Source: Streptomyces bacillaris
GTDB lineage: Bacteria > Actinomycetota > Actinomycetes > Streptomycetales > Streptomycetaceae
DNA length: 64,000 nucleotides
Reading direction: 5' to 3'
Assembly (NCBI RefSeq): GCF_003268675.1
Contig: NZ_CP029378.1
Location: forward strand, 3,968,001-4,032,000
Under the pieces are notes generated by a model. That model saw only the letters and a list, made by a program, of their open reading frames with translations. It searched no databases and was not told the origin of the DNA. Both the position numbers and the translations under genes were made by a program. Every line of letters begins with the position of its first letter. Within the stretch, counting starts at the first letter, position 1. This document shows, piece by piece, positions 48,590 through 59,039 of this stretch.

Positions 48590-51444
48590 TTACCCCGCGC
48601 GCCGGGCCAGCTTCTGCCGGGAGCCGGTGAGGGCGGCGGCGAGCAGCCCGGCCAGCACCGGGACGACGAGGGCCAGCAGCGCGATGGTCGGCCACGGCAT
48701 CACGATCGGTGTGTACGCCGACTCCATCGGATCGGCCCGCATGACCTTCAGGGCCTCCCGCAGGTCGGTCAGGCGCAGCGCGACCGCCGGGACGATCCCC
48801 GCCGCCGTCCCCAGCAGCACCCCGGTCAGGGCGACGACCAGGCACTGGAAGCCGGAGAGTGAGCGCCGTACGCCCGGGGGCGCGCCCACCGCGCTGAGCG
48901 TGGCGAGGTCGGCCTCCGCGTCGGCCTTGGAGAGCCCGGTGGTGATGGCCGCCGCGCCGAGCGTCACGACACCGGCGAAGAGGGCGAGGATCAGCAGGAC
49001 CACCGCGTCGTCGCGCTCCTCGGCGGGGCTGCCGGTCCACACGTACGCGTGGTTGCCGGCCCGCTCCAGCGCCGCGTCGGCCGCCTGCTCCTCGGCGTCG
49101 GTCGGCTCGCGGCTCAGGGGGTAGACGGAGCCGGTCTCCTGGGAGTGCAGGCCGAGCCGGTCCGCGGTCCGCTGCGGCAGCACCATCCGGATGCCCGGGG
49201 TCGTCGCGTAGCTGTCCGGGGCGACGTACACCTTCAGCCGGTCCGTGGTGGTGCGGGCCTCGCCGGGGTGGAGGGCGCGGTTCTCCTTGTCGCGCTCGTT
49301 GTAGAAGTGGCGGGCCTTGAGGGTGATCTCGCCGTCCTTCGCGTACGCCGAGTTGAGCAGGACGGGGGTGCCGGCGGCGAGGGCCTTCGCGGCCTCCGGG
49401 TCGTCGAGCTTGACGTACGAGGTGAGCAGGGCGGTGTCCCCGACGACGATCTTGTTGTCGTCGTTGCCGAAGGCGATCGTGGTGGAGTCCTCGTCCACGC
49501 AGGCGGGCGAGTTCATCAGCCGCTTGTGCTCGTCGGCGGAGATCCGCAGGGCGAGTTCCTTGGCGCCCTTGCCCTTCAGGGGGCAGGAGTGGCCCTCCCC
49601 GGTGGGCTTGACGATCTCGAGGGTCCCGCAGCTGTCCTCCTCCTCGTAGTACACGGAGCAGTCGCTGCCCGCCCAGGCCCGGCCGACCCGGGCGGGCGCC
49701 CCGCTGACGGGGTAGTGCTGCTCGACGGCGGCCCGTGCGCGGGAGAGGTCGGTCTTCTCGGCGGTGTCGGCGGCCATCAGCGCGGCGGTGCCCGCGGTGA
49801 GGTTGGGCTGGTGGTCGTAGGCCTGCTCGGCGGTGGTGCTGGCCGTGTACGTGGCGATGGCGACGCTGCCCGCGACGGCGGCCATCACGGCGGCGACGGC
49901 GGGTGCGGTACGGCCCCGGTTGCGGGCCGCGTCGCGCAGGGCGATCCGGGGGGTCAGCGGCAGCCGGCGGCCGAGCCGGCCGAGGAAGCCGACGATGACC
50001 GGGATGCAGCCGAGGAGGCCCAGTTCGGCGAGGACGGAACCGGCCGCGACCAGCCGGGTGTTGCCGCTCAGACCGCCGTACACGGCGAGGGCGGTCCCGC
50101 CCGCGAGCACGACCGTGCCGACGACCGGCAGGACGCGGGAGCTGCGACGGGCGCCGCGGCGGCCGGTGAGCGACTCCAGGACGGACTGACGGCCCGCCAC
50201 GATCGCCGGGGCGAGTGCGGCGAGGACGCCGGTGACCAGGCCGAGTACGGCGATGGCGATGATCTCCCAGGGGTGGACGGTCAGTTCGCCGAAGCGACGG
50301 CCGCTGAACTCCTCGATCATCGGGCGGAAGAGGACGGTGAGGCCGAAGCCGGCCCCGACCCCGACGACCGCGCCGACCCCGCCGAGCACCGCACCGCCCG
50401 CGAGCACCACGGCCCGGACCTGGCCGCGGGTGCCGCCGCACGAGCCGACCAGCCCCAGCTGCCGACGGGACCGGCGGGCCCCCACGGCGAAGGCCGGTCC
50501 GGCCAGCAGCACGATCTCCAGCAGGGCCATCGCGGCCACGGTGAGGGCGGCCGCGGTCAGCTCCGCGTCGCTGCTCGTCCAGCTCTGCATATACGCGGCC
50601 ATGGGGACTTCGGAGTCCGGCGGCGGGTTCAGGGCGACCTGGCGGGCCCGTACCACCACGCCCTTCTCGTTGGCGGCGAGGATGTCCGGCCAGGTCACGC
50701 CTGCCCCGGGCGGCCCCTGGACCAGCCACTTCACACCGCTCGCCTGGGGCGGCAGGATCTTCCCGTCGCCGTCGGCGGACTTCTGCCAGGGGGCGATGAC
50801 CGCGCCCGGGGCGGCGAACAGGGACTCGTTCTTCAACTGGGCGGGCAGTTCCACCGCGCCGGTGAGGGTGTAGACCTGCTGGGGGCCGCGCACGGTGATG
50901 CGGTCACCGACGGAGAGCCCGGCCGCCTTGAGGAACGCCTCGGTCGCCGCGATCTCGTCCTTGGCCTTCGGGTAGGAGCCCTCGGTCAGCTCGACCCGGC
51001 CGCGCAGCATCGGGTCCGCGACGGCCAGTTCGGTGATCTGGGTGTCGGTGATGCCGTGGCGGGTCGTCACGGAGGCGGGCACGGACTGCTCGGTGAGAGA
51101 GCGCGAGCCCTTCGGGAAGGTGGCCGGTACGTCGACGGGCTTCCGCTCGTCGTCGTAGAACGTCTCCGGGGCGCCCTCGGGCGTCTGCCACATGATGCCG
51201 TCGGGCATCTGCCAGAGCGGGACCGGGCCCATCCCCTGGTCCATGAAGAGGGCGTCCGCCGCGCCCAGATCCGCCGTCAGGTCCTCCGCGGCGGTGGGCA
51301 GGGCGGAGCGGTACGTCAGATCGGCGGCGGTCACACCGAGGACGGGCAGGGCGATCATCGCGACGACGAGGGCGCTGCGGCCCTTGGCGCGCAGCGCGTC
51401 GCGCCGGGCTATGCGGAAGGCGGCGCGCCAGCCGGAGAAGAGGC

Positions 51445-51448
<4 letters not shown>
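48590..51448 (-). CDS. FtsX-type ABC transporter permease
   Basis: A 952-residue permease with ATG 51448, overlapping the ATPase stop by 4 bases. An N-terminal cytoplasmic SLFSGWRAAFRIARRDALRA is followed by the first helix and a large extracytoplasmic domain (about 45-270). Then comes a block of three or four helices (ALTVAAMALLEIVLLAGPAF, VVLAGGAVLGGVGAVVGVGA), a second four-helix FtsX unit starting ALRDAARNRGRTAPAVAAVM, a second extracytoplasmic domain, and a final bundle ending AALTGSRQKLARRAG. This duplicated MacB-like structure is typical of Streptomyces antimicrobial-peptide or lipoprotein exporters. Substrate unknown. Confidence 0.9.
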
Positions 51449-52269
<821 letters not shown>

Positions 52270-52409
52270 GGCGGGTGGTTCCCCCTGGAAGCGGTCGGTT
52301 CTTCTGGTACGTCGGCCGGTACGTCTTCGGGTACGGGAGGCGGCGGCGGGGCCACGGCCGGGTGGCGGGGCCGGGGCGCCCGGGCTTCGGGCGGGCCCGC
52401 CCCGGGATT

Positions 52410-52500
52410 CCGCGCGGGCTGAGGGCGCCGGGGCCCCGGGCAGGTGCGGCGCGGCCGGAACTCCGCGCGGGCTCAGCCCCGGGGTTCCGCGCGGGCTCAG
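52410..52500. repeat. Repeats in the padR-ABC intergenic region
   Basis: CCGCGCGGGCTCAG occurs at 52463-52476 and 52487-52500, 24 bases apart, and a near copy CCGCGCGGGCTGAG at 52410-52423. The last copy covers the padR stop codon. The whole gap 52270-52496 is very GC-rich and otherwise featureless. Confidence 0.65.
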
Positions 52501-53120
52501 CGGCGGGACTTCTGGCGGGCGGTGAGGGTGCGGGCCGGCCCCCGGGCGGCCGCCGGGCCGGGTGCGGCCGGGGGCTCGGTGGCGGCGGCCTCGGCGAGGC
52601 GGACGAGGCGCGACTCGCAGTGGTCGAGCCAGCGGGCCTCGGCCTCCGCCTGGAAGATCAGCTGCTCCACCACGAGCAGCCAGGCGACCTCGTCCCGGTT
52701 CGTCGGGACGTCGGCCAGGGCCTGGGCCTTGAGCCGGGTGTAGTCCTGCATGGCCTTGAGGGTGTGGTGGCGCTGGGACTGGATGACCTCACGGATGTCG
52801 ACGCCCGGGGCCCCCACGGCCATGGCGAGCTTGATGGCCAGTTCGTCGCGGGGCGGGTTGGTGCGGTCCACCGGGGTCCCGAACCAGCTGCGCAGCTCGG
52901 TGCGGCCGTCGTCGGTGATCGCGTAGAGGTCGTGCCCGGCCTCGTCGGCCCCGTCCTGCACGACCATGCCGTCGCGCTCCAGGCGGCTGAGGGTCGTATA
53001 GACCTGGCCGACGTTCAGGGGCCAGGTGGAGCCGGTGCGCGACTCGAACTCGGTGCGGAGCTGGGAGCCGTAACGAGGGCCCCGTTCCAGGAGGGCCAGC
53101 AGCCCGTGGCGGATCGACAT
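52497..53120 (-). CDS. PadR-family transcriptional regulator
   Basis: A 207-residue regulator starting at ATG 53120 (MSIRHGLLALLERGPRYGSQ). The winged helix has RTGSTWPLNVGQVYTTLSRL and ERDGMVVQDGADEAGHDLYA, the PadR hallmark. A C-terminal helical dimerisation domain follows (REVIQSQRHHTLKAMQDYTR, VVEQLIFQAEAEARWLDHCE). Such proteins repress a neighbouring ABC exporter and respond to its substrate. The gene lies upstream of the ATPase on the same strand. Its start codon is inside a repeat region likely to be its own operator, so the transcript may have little or no leader. Confidence 0.9.
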   Translation of the reverse strand: MSIRHGLLALLERGPRYGSQLRTEFESRTGSTWPLNVGQVYTTLSRLERDGMVVQDGADEAGHDLYAITDDGRTELRSWFGTPVDRTNPPRDELAIKLAMAVGAPGVDIREVIQSQRHHTLKAMQDYTRLKAQALADVPTNRDEVAWLLVVEQLIFQAEAEARWLDHCESRLVRLAEAAATEPPAAPGPAAARGPARTLTARQKSRR

Positions 53121-53144
53121 ACTGAGTATGTATACCGAGTATGT
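53117..53144. promoter_or_regulatory. Candidate PadR autoregulatory operator
   Basis: The region starts ACATACTGAGTATGT and ends CCGAGTATGT, with ATACTGAGTAT (53119-53129) nearly palindromic and AGTATGT repeated. PadR operators typically contain ATGT-N-ACAT palindromes. The site covers the padR ATG and its likely promoter. Confidence 0.5.
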
Positions 53145-53190
53145 CGGCCTTGGCAAGTCACCCGGACGGTACGGCTACGGGGTGGAACGG

Positions 53191-53982
53191 TCAGTTCACA
53201 CGGCGCAAGCGGAAGGCGAGGAAGGCGAGTCCGAGCCCGACCAGGGCGATGCCCGTGCCCAGCGAGACCTGCTGGACCTGCCGTACGGCGGCGGCGTCCA
53301 GGGCGCGTGCCGCACGGGCCTCCGGATCGGTGAAGGCGTCGGGCGGCGGGGTGAAGTCCTGCAGGCCGGCCGGGGCGGTGTCCGGCTCGTCCGCCTCTTC
53401 CACCGCTTCCTGCGGGGGTTCCCGCTCGGCCCGGTTCTCGGCCTGTGCCAGCTCCAGCGGGGTCAGCGAACGCCCGGGGCGGGCCTTGCCCGCCCCGGCC
53501 TCGCGCCCGGCCAGCGGTGCGGTCGAGCCGGACACCTCGACGGAAGCGGAACGGCTGGGAGAGGGGGAGTCGGCGTCTGCGGGGGCCTCGGCGCCGTCGA
53601 CGTACACGGAGTCCGGGGAGAGCCCGTCACCCGGCTCCGCCGCGTCGGAACCCGGCACTCCGGACGGCAGCAGCCCGGAGGGCAGTGCGGAGGAGGGGCC
53701 CGTACCTGAGGGCGAACCCGGCACGGACCAGGACACGGACCCCGACGGCGTACTCGACGGGAGAGACGGGACGGGTGTGGCAGCGGGGCTGGAGGCCCCG
53801 GGAGTCCCCGACGTCCCGGAGGGCGAGGCCCCGGCCGAAGGCCCGTCCGCCACGGCCGACGACGCGTGGGCGGTCCCGCCCGGCGGGTTCAGCGGCCCCC
53901 ACGGCCCCAGCGCCGAGCCGGCCGCCACCAGCAGACAGACCGCGCACCTCGACGACCACACGGCCGGAAGTCCTGTAGCCAT
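53191..53982 (-). CDS. Secreted, membrane-anchored Ser/Pro-rich protein
   Basis: A 263-residue protein starting at ATG 53982. Residues 1-40 are a signal peptide (SSRCAVCLLVAAGSALGPWG to THASS). The body is low-complexity Ser/Pro/Gly/Ala (about 45-165), then a more structured acidic segment with LTPLELAQAENRAEREPPQE. A C-terminal membrane helix (VSLGTGIALVGLGLAFLAFR) ends with LRRVN. It is probably a wall-spanning displayed protein. There is no LAXTG-like signal, so it is not a sortase substrate. I do not recognise a family. Confidence 0.7.
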   Translation of the reverse strand: MATGLPAVWSSRCAVCLLVAAGSALGPWGPLNPPGGTAHASSAVADGPSAGASPSGTSGTPGASSPAATPVPSLPSSTPSGSVSWSVPGSPSGTGPSSALPSGLLPSGVPGSDAAEPGDGLSPDSVYVDGAEAPADADSPSPSRSASVEVSGSTAPLAGREAGAGKARPGRSLTPLELAQAENRAEREPPQEAVEEADEPDTAPAGLQDFTPPPDAFTDPEARAARALDAAAVRQVQQVSLGTGIALVGLGLAFLAFRLRRVN

Positions 53983-54048
53983 GGGATCAGCGTCACACGG
54001 GGTCTCCCATCCGGCATCCCGGACGGGAGGGAAGGAGATAACCGACCG

Positions 54049-54073
54049 TTACGGGTCGACTGCCGACCCGTAA
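54049..54073. other. 10-bp palindrome between secreted protein and kinase genes
   Basis: TTACGGGTCG (54049-54058) pairs with CGACCCGTAA (54064-54073) around a five-base loop. It lies in the 205-base gap, 115 bases after the kinase stop and 67 bases before the secreted-protein start. It could be a terminator for the leftward kinase transcript or an operator. Confidence 0.5.
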
Positions 54074-54187
54074 TGAAGATCCGCAGCCCTCGCGGTGATC
54101 GGAAACGAGCACATCGCGAAGCCGAAGCCCGAGACGGAAGAAGCCCGGCGCCCCCTGCGGGACCCCCCCAGGAACCTGAGGGACCCC

Positions 54188-55849
54188 TCAGGAAGCCCGC
54201 CCCGTCGACACCTTCAGCTCGAAGTGGGCGCCGCGCTCGGAGACCGCCGCACCCGAGGACGGGAACTGGCCGACGACCTGGCCCTCCGCGTACGTGTTGC
54301 CCGGCTCCTCGATCTCCTTGATCGTCCAGCCGGCCGCCTCCGCGCAGGCCTTCGCCGAGAGGATGTCCTTGTAGACGAAGCTGGGCGCCTGGACCTTCTT
54401 CGGGTCGTTGGAGTCCTCCATGGCGTTCGTGCACGCCGTGGTCTTCATCGTCCGGTTGCGCTCCGGCGGCCGGTAGCCCTCGTCCGTGGAGTTCTCGCTG
54501 GTGCCGGGGTCGCCGCCCTTGCCCGCCTCGTCGTCCTTGCCCTTGTCCTGCAGGGCGAGCGCGGTGACCAGGCCGCCGACGGCGAGGAGCGCGACGACGA
54601 TCGCGCCGACGATGACCGGCATGTTCCGCTTGGAGGAGCCGCCTCCCGTGGACCCGGCGACCGTCTGGTGCTGCGGGTTGATCGTGTACGGCGGTGGGGT
54701 CTGGTGGGCGAGCGGGCCCGGCGTCGGGTAGCTCTGGGCCGCCTGCGGGTAGCCGTAGCTCGGCGCGGGCGTCGGGGCCGGCTGGTTGTACGGCCCCGGG
54801 TGCCCGGGCTGCCCCGGGTGCTGGGGCGGGTGCGGCTGGTACGGCGTCTGGACGCTCGGCGGGGCCGGGGTGGCCTGGTCGACGGGCGGGAACACCGCCG
54901 AGCCCACGCCCGCACCGCTGTTGGCCGGCCCGCCGCCCGCCACGATCATCGGCGCGCCGGTCTGGCCGCCCGAGGCGTTCAGCACCCGGGCGATCTCGTC
55001 CCGCATCGCCGCGGCGCTGGGGAAGCGCTCGTTCGGGTTCTTCTTCAGGGCGCGGGCCACCAGGGCGTCCACCGCGGGGGTGACCGACCGGTTGATGCTG
55101 GAGGGCGCGACCGGCTCCTCCTGCACATGCGCGTACGCGATGGCGAGCGGGGAGTCCGCGTCGAACGGGATGCGGCCGGTGAGCAGCTGGAAGAGCATGA
55201 TGCCGACCGAGTACAGGTCGGAGCGGGCGTCCACACCACGGCCGAGGGCCTGCTCGGGGGAGAGGTACTGCGGGGTGCCGACGACCATGCCGGTCTGCGT
55301 CATCGAGGTGACACCGGACTGCATGGCGCGGGCGATGCCGAAGTCCATGACCTTCACGACGCCGCGCTTGGTCATCATCACGTTGCCGGGCTTGATGTCG
55401 CGGTGGACCAGGCCCATTTCGTGGCTGGTCTCCAGCGCGGCCAGCACATCGGCCGTCACCTTGAGCGCCTTGTCGGCGGGCATCGCCCCGTACTGCCGGA
55501 TGTCGGCGGCGAGCACCGAGCCGAGCGGCTGCCCCTCGACGTACTCCATGACGATGTACGGCATCAGCGCGCCGCCGAGCTCGTCCTCGCCGGTGTCGAA
55601 GACCGAGACGATGTTGGTGTGCTGGAGCTTGGCGACGGCCTGCGCCTCGCGCCGGAACCGCTCGCGGAACGACTGCTCGCGCCCCAGCTCGGTGTGGAGG
55701 GTCTTGATCGCGACCTGGCGGTCCAGGGCGGAGTCGTAGGCCAGGTAGACGGAGGCCATCCCGCCCTCGCCGAGCAGGTCGCGCAGCTGGTAGCGGCCGC
55801 CTGCCACCGCTCCGCCCGCATAGCGGCCCCGTGCGCCGTCCTGGCTCAT
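54188..55849 (-). CDS. Transmembrane Ser/Thr protein kinase with one PASTA-like domain
   Basis: A 553-residue kinase starting at ATG 55849 after GGGGGAAG. Kinase domain about 18-285: GEGGMASVY, ATP Lys49, HRDIKPGN (His149) and DFG at 169-171, with activation loop TSMTQTGMV. A long Pro/Gln/Tyr-rich juxtamembrane linker (about 300-415, e.g. PPQHPGQPGHPGPYNQPAP) precedes one membrane helix (VIVGAIVVALLAVGGLVTAL). The short outer domain has EGYRPPERNRTMKTTACTNA, a probable Cys pair and a single PASTA-like unit (KVQAPSFVYKDILSAKACAE). It is divergent from another kinase, a conserved pairing in Streptomyces. Confidence 0.93.
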   Translation of the reverse strand: MSQDGARGRYAGGAVAGGRYQLRDLLGEGGMASVYLAYDSALDRQVAIKTLHTELGREQSFRERFRREAQAVAKLQHTNIVSVFDTGEDELGGALMPYIVMEYVEGQPLGSVLAADIRQYGAMPADKALKVTADVLAALETSHEMGLVHRDIKPGNVMMTKRGVVKVMDFGIARAMQSGVTSMTQTGMVVGTPQYLSPEQALGRGVDARSDLYSVGIMLFQLLTGRIPFDADSPLAIAYAHVQEEPVAPSSINRSVTPAVDALVARALKKNPNERFPSAAAMRDEIARVLNASGGQTGAPMIVAGGGPANSGAGVGSAVFPPVDQATPAPPSVQTPYQPHPPQHPGQPGHPGPYNQPAPTPAPSYGYPQAAQSYPTPGPLAHQTPPPYTINPQHQTVAGSTGGGSSKRNMPVIVGAIVVALLAVGGLVTALALQDKGKDDEAGKGGDPGTSENSTDEGYRPPERNRTMKTTACTNAMEDSNDPKKVQAPSFVYKDILSAKACAEAAGWTIKEIEEPGNTYAEGQVVGQFPSSGAAVSERGAHFELKVSTGRAS

Positions 55850-56246
55850 GACTTGCTTCCCCCTCGGCGGCGCGACCCCGACATCCGGTGGGCCGCACAC
55901 GCTGCTGTGCCGCTGTGCTGCCCACGCATGTTTCTGTAGGACGCGGTCGCGTGCGACCTGGTTCCGTGTTCCGTACGGCGTTCCGTACTACGCGATTACG
56001 CGCCAAGTCTGCCCGAGGGGTCCGACACGTCAAGCCGGGTGCCCGTTCCGTGACCCTCCGCACAAGAAGCGTCTCGGAAGCGTTACAGGAATCCCCTGGC
56101 GGAGGGGTGGGAGGCGCGCCGGGCGGTCGGATGATCGGTCCGGTGCGGAACCTGGGTGTCCGGCGGAGGCTGTAGCGTGACGTGGCAATGCAGCAAGGCA
56201 TCGTGAGAACCCGCGGACGCGCGGACAGATACGACGGCGAGGACTG
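55850..56246. other. Divergent promoter region between two kinases
   Basis: A 397-base non-coding gap. The left half has TTCCGT repeats (three copies at about 55962-55986) and an AT-richer stretch near CGATTACGCG. The right half has TAGCGT (56171-56176) as a possible -10 for the rightward kinase. I could not fix a -35 with confidence. No gene is seen. Confidence 0.5.
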
Positions 56247-57866
56247 ATGGCACCCGATTCCGAAGCAAACGGCGGCGGAGTTTCGGATGGCTCCGACGCC
56301 TGGGGTGTCGGCGGCGTCGTCGGCGACGGACGCTACCGGATGACCTACCGGCTCGGCCGCGGCGGCATGGCGGAGGTGTACGCGGCGGAGGACGTCCGGC
56401 TCGGACGCACGGTCGCGGTCAAACTGCTCCGCTCCGACCTGGCCGAGGACCCGGTCTCCAAGGCCCGCTTCACGCGTGAGGCACAGTCAGTCGCCGGTCT
56501 CAACCACCATGCGATCGTCGCCGTGTACGACTCCGGCGAGGACGTCGTGGGCGGCCAGACCGTCCCGTACATCGTGATGGAGCTGGTCGAGGGCCGCACC
56601 ATCCGCGACCTCCTGCTGACCGCCGAGGCGCCCCCGCCCGAGCAGGCGCTCATCATCGTCTCCGGGGTGCTGGAGGCGCTGGCCTACTCGCACCAGCACG
56701 GCATCGTGCACCGGGACATCAAGCCCGCCAACGTGATCATCACGGACTCGGGCGCGGTCAAGGTGATGGACTTCGGCATCGCGCGGGCGCTGCACGGCGC
56801 CCAGTCGACGATGACCCAGACCGGCATGGTCATGGGCACGCCGCAGTACCTCTCCCCCGAGCAGGCGCTCGGCAAGGCCGTCGACCACCGCTCCGACCTG
56901 TACGCCACCGGCTGCCTGCTCTACGAACTGCTGGCGCTGCGGCCCCCGTTCACCGGCGAGACCCCGCTCTCGGTGGTCTACCAGCACGTCCAGGACATGC
57001 CGGTGCCGCCGTCCGAGGTCCTGGACGCGGTGCCGCCGGAGCTGGACGGGCTGGCGATGCGCTCGCTGGCGAAGGACCCGGACGACCGGTTCCAGAGCGC
57101 CGAGGAGATGCGCGGGCTGGTCCAGTACAGCCTGCAGATGCTCCAGGTGCAGGGCGGCCACACCGGCACGTGGAACACCGGCCCGGTGGCCCTCCACGAG
57201 GGCGGCCAGACCCCGCCGCACGGGACGACCGGCTCGACCCGGGCCATGGGCTACCCGGTCCACGGCGACACCTCGCAGGGCCCGATCCTGCCGCCGCTCA
57301 ACCCGGACGACGGCGGTTACGACGGCGGCGGTCAGCGGCCCGGCGGCGGGCGTTCGAAGATGTGGCTCTTCGTGCTGCTCGCCCTGGTCGCGATCGGCGC
57401 CGGGGTCGCCTTCGCCCTCAACGCGACGAAGGACGACGGCAAGGAGAAGGAGCCGGTCAAGCCGTCCACCTCGGTGAGTTCGACCCAGGAGGAGCCCTCG
57501 GATGAGCCGTCCGAGGAGGAGTCCGAGGAGCCGGAGCAGCCGAGCAACTCCTCGGGCGGTGGCCAGACGCAGCCCAACCCGCCGCCGTGGACCCCGGACC
57601 CGACGCCGAGCCGGCCGTCGTTCAGCCCGTCCCCGACCCCGTCCGACAACACGGACGCCGGGGCGACGGACGGCACCACCAACGAGGGCACCAGCGGGGA
57701 GCCGAGCGGCGACCCCACGCCCCCGACCACCGACCCGGGCACGTCCGGCAACCCGGGGGGCGGCAACGGCGGCGAGGCGGGTGCCTCCGAGGGCGCGAAC
57801 GGCGGGAACGCGGGCAACAGCGGTACGGGAGACACGGCCGGCCCCGGGGGAGGCGCGACCCCGTAG
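56247..57866 (+). CDS. Transmembrane Ser/Thr protein kinase with disordered extracellular tail
   Basis: A 539-residue kinase starting at ATG 56247 after GAGGAC. Kinase domain about 30-295: GRGGMAEVY, ATP Lys59, HRDIKPAN (His155), DFG at 175-177 and activation-loop STMTQTGMV. A Gly/Pro linker leads to the membrane helix at 371-391. Outside there is no PASTA domain: instead a Glu/Ser/Pro/Thr/Gly-rich disordered tail (SSTQEEPSDEPSEEESEEPE, TPDPTPSRPSFSPSPTPS) that could cross the wall. It pairs divergently with the PASTA-like kinase on its left. The sensed signal is unknown. Confidence 0.93.
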   Translation: MAPDSEANGGGVSDGSDAWGVGGVVGDGRYRMTYRLGRGGMAEVYAAEDVRLGRTVAVKLLRSDLAEDPVSKARFTREAQSVAGLNHHAIVAVYDSGEDVVGGQTVPYIVMELVEGRTIRDLLLTAEAPPPEQALIIVSGVLEALAYSHQHGIVHRDIKPANVIITDSGAVKVMDFGIARALHGAQSTMTQTGMVMGTPQYLSPEQALGKAVDHRSDLYATGCLLYELLALRPPFTGETPLSVVYQHVQDMPVPPSEVLDAVPPELDGLAMRSLAKDPDDRFQSAEEMRGLVQYSLQMLQVQGGHTGTWNTGPVALHEGGQTPPHGTTGSTRAMGYPVHGDTSQGPILPPLNPDDGGYDGGGQRPGGGRSKMWLFVLLALVAIGAGVAFALNATKDDGKEKEPVKPSTSVSSTQEEPSDEPSEEESEEPEQPSNSSGGGQTQPNPPPWTPDPTPSRPSFSPSPTPSDNTDAGATDGTTNEGTSGEPSGDPTPPTTDPGTSGNPGGGNGGEAGASEGANGGNAGNSGTGDTAGPGGGATP

Positions 57867-57900
57867 GCCGCGCCCGGGGGCACGCCTCAGGCACCAGCCT

Positions 57901-57927
57901 CACGCCCCCGGGGGCACGCCCCCGGGG
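57901..57927. terminator. GC-rich palindrome between convergent genes
   Basis: GGGGGC (57910-57915) pairs with GCCCCC (57918-57923) and the self-complementary GCCCCCGGGGGC (57904-57915) overlaps it. It lies between the kinase stop and the phosphotransferase stop. It is a plausible but weakly supported terminator. Confidence 0.4.
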
Positions 57928-57935
57928 ACCCCGCC

Positions 57936-59024
57936 TCACTCCGTGAACGCCGCGCAGACCGCCTCGTACTCGCGCGTCCACCACACCGCCAGGGCCGACA
58001 CCGCAGGGAACTGCGGGTCGGCCCTTCGGTCGTCCAGGCGGTAGCGCCAGCGGAGTATCCAGAAGTCGTTGAGCCGCTCCCACCACACCCGGTGCACGGC
58101 GGCGGCCAGTTCGGCCGCGTCCGCCCCCGCCGCACGCCGGTACGCGCGGGCGTACGCCCGTACTTTCGGCAGGTCCAGCTCCCCGCCCGGCTGCACGAAG
58201 AAGATGGCCGCCGCCCGGACCGCCTCCTCGGCGCGCGGCTGCACCCCCAGCCGGTCCCAGTCCACGATGGCGACCGGATCGGCGCCCCGGTAAAGGAGGT
58301 TGAGCGGATGGAAGTCCCCGTGCACCCACCCGGTGGCGGGCCCGTCCGGGGTGGGCGGCCTGCGGTGGGCGTGCTGTTCGAGCAGGGCCCGGCGCTCCAC
58401 GAGCCGGTGCACGGCCAGTTCGTCGAAGGCGTCGCGGGGGGTGTCCCGGGGCCGCTCCCCCCGGGCGGCGGCCAGCAGTTCGTCGATGAGCGCGAAGGTG
58501 TCGGCGGCGTGCGGGCTGCCGTAGCCGGCGGGTAACGGCCCGTCGGGCGAACCGCGTTCGCCATCCGCGTCCATCACCGGCATGACCTGCTCAAGAGCGG
58601 TGTGTACGGCTCCGAGGAGCGTCCCGAGACGCCGGGACTGGTGGGGGGTGAGCTGGGACCCGACCCGGTGCAGTCCGTCGACCCAGGGGTGCAGGGCGTA
58701 GCAGCGGTCACCGATCACCGTGACCGTGGTGCCCTCCGCATCGGTCAACGGCGGGACGACGGGCACCCCGAGGGAGGCGAGGCGCTGGGTGGCGTGGTGC
58801 TGGCGCACGATCGTGGCCCGTTCGCCGGTGGCGTCGTCGATGTGCTTCTTGTCGAGGTGGTGCTTGAGGAAGTAGGAGCCGCGGGTGGTGGAGACGCGGT
58901 ATCCGTGGTTCAGCAGGCCCTTGGTGATCGGCTCGCAGGCGAGCGGTTCACCCACGTCCGGGTAGCGGCGCAGCACCTCGCCGACCGGAGGAACTGGTGG
59001 GCGGGTTACATATGAGCGCGGCAC
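57936..59024 (-). CDS. Aminoglycoside-phosphotransferase-fold kinase (APH family)
   Basis: A 362-residue protein that appears to start at GTG 59024. It has an N-terminal lobe with ITKGLLNHGYRVSTTRGSYF and the ATP Lys in FLKHHL, catalytic VHGDFHPLNLLYRG and metal motif IVDWDRLG. These are the GDxHxxN and D-x-D-type motifs of APH/ChoK kinases. The target could be a small molecule such as a sugar, choline or homoserine; antibiotic resistance is not implied. It begins 15 bases after the PPOX-family stop in the same operon, with a palindrome in the junction. Confidence 0.86.
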   Translation of the reverse strand: MPRSYVTRPPVPPVGEVLRRYPDVGEPLACEPITKGLLNHGYRVSTTRGSYFLKHHLDKKHIDDATGERATIVRQHHATQRLASLGVPVVPPLTDAEGTTVTVIGDRCYALHPWVDGLHRVGSQLTPHQSRRLGTLLGAVHTALEQVMPVMDADGERGSPDGPLPAGYGSPHAADTFALIDELLAAARGERPRDTPRDAFDELAVHRLVERRALLEQHAHRRPPTPDGPATGWVHGDFHPLNLLYRGADPVAIVDWDRLGVQPRAEEAVRAAAIFFVQPGGELDLPKVRAYARAYRRAAGADAAELAAAVHRVWWERLNDFWILRWRYRLDDRRADPQFPAVSALAVWWTREYEAVCAAFTE

Positions 59025-59025
59025 T

Positions 59026-59037
59026 TACCAAATGGTA
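59026..59037. promoter_or_regulatory. Palindrome at the PPOX-APH junction
   Basis: TACCAAATGGTA, an inverted repeat TACCA-AA-TGGTA, lies between the PPOX stop and the APH start. It is AT-rich in this genome and sits where the APH ribosome site would be, so it could be an operator or RNA element. Confidence 0.4.
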
Positions 59038-59039
59038 GA

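Noticed and set aside
53889..56201. Long minus-strand frame overlapping the PASTA-like kinase
   Set aside because: It is a shifted frame of the real kinase gene on the same strand, with Arg/Gly/Ala-rich translation. The kinase frame has all catalytic motifs.
57936..59024. Aminoglycoside resistance gene
   Set aside because: Only the general APH-like fold motifs are seen, and the gene sits in an ordinary chromosomal context with a PPOX-family partner. There is no evidence for antibiotic substrates.
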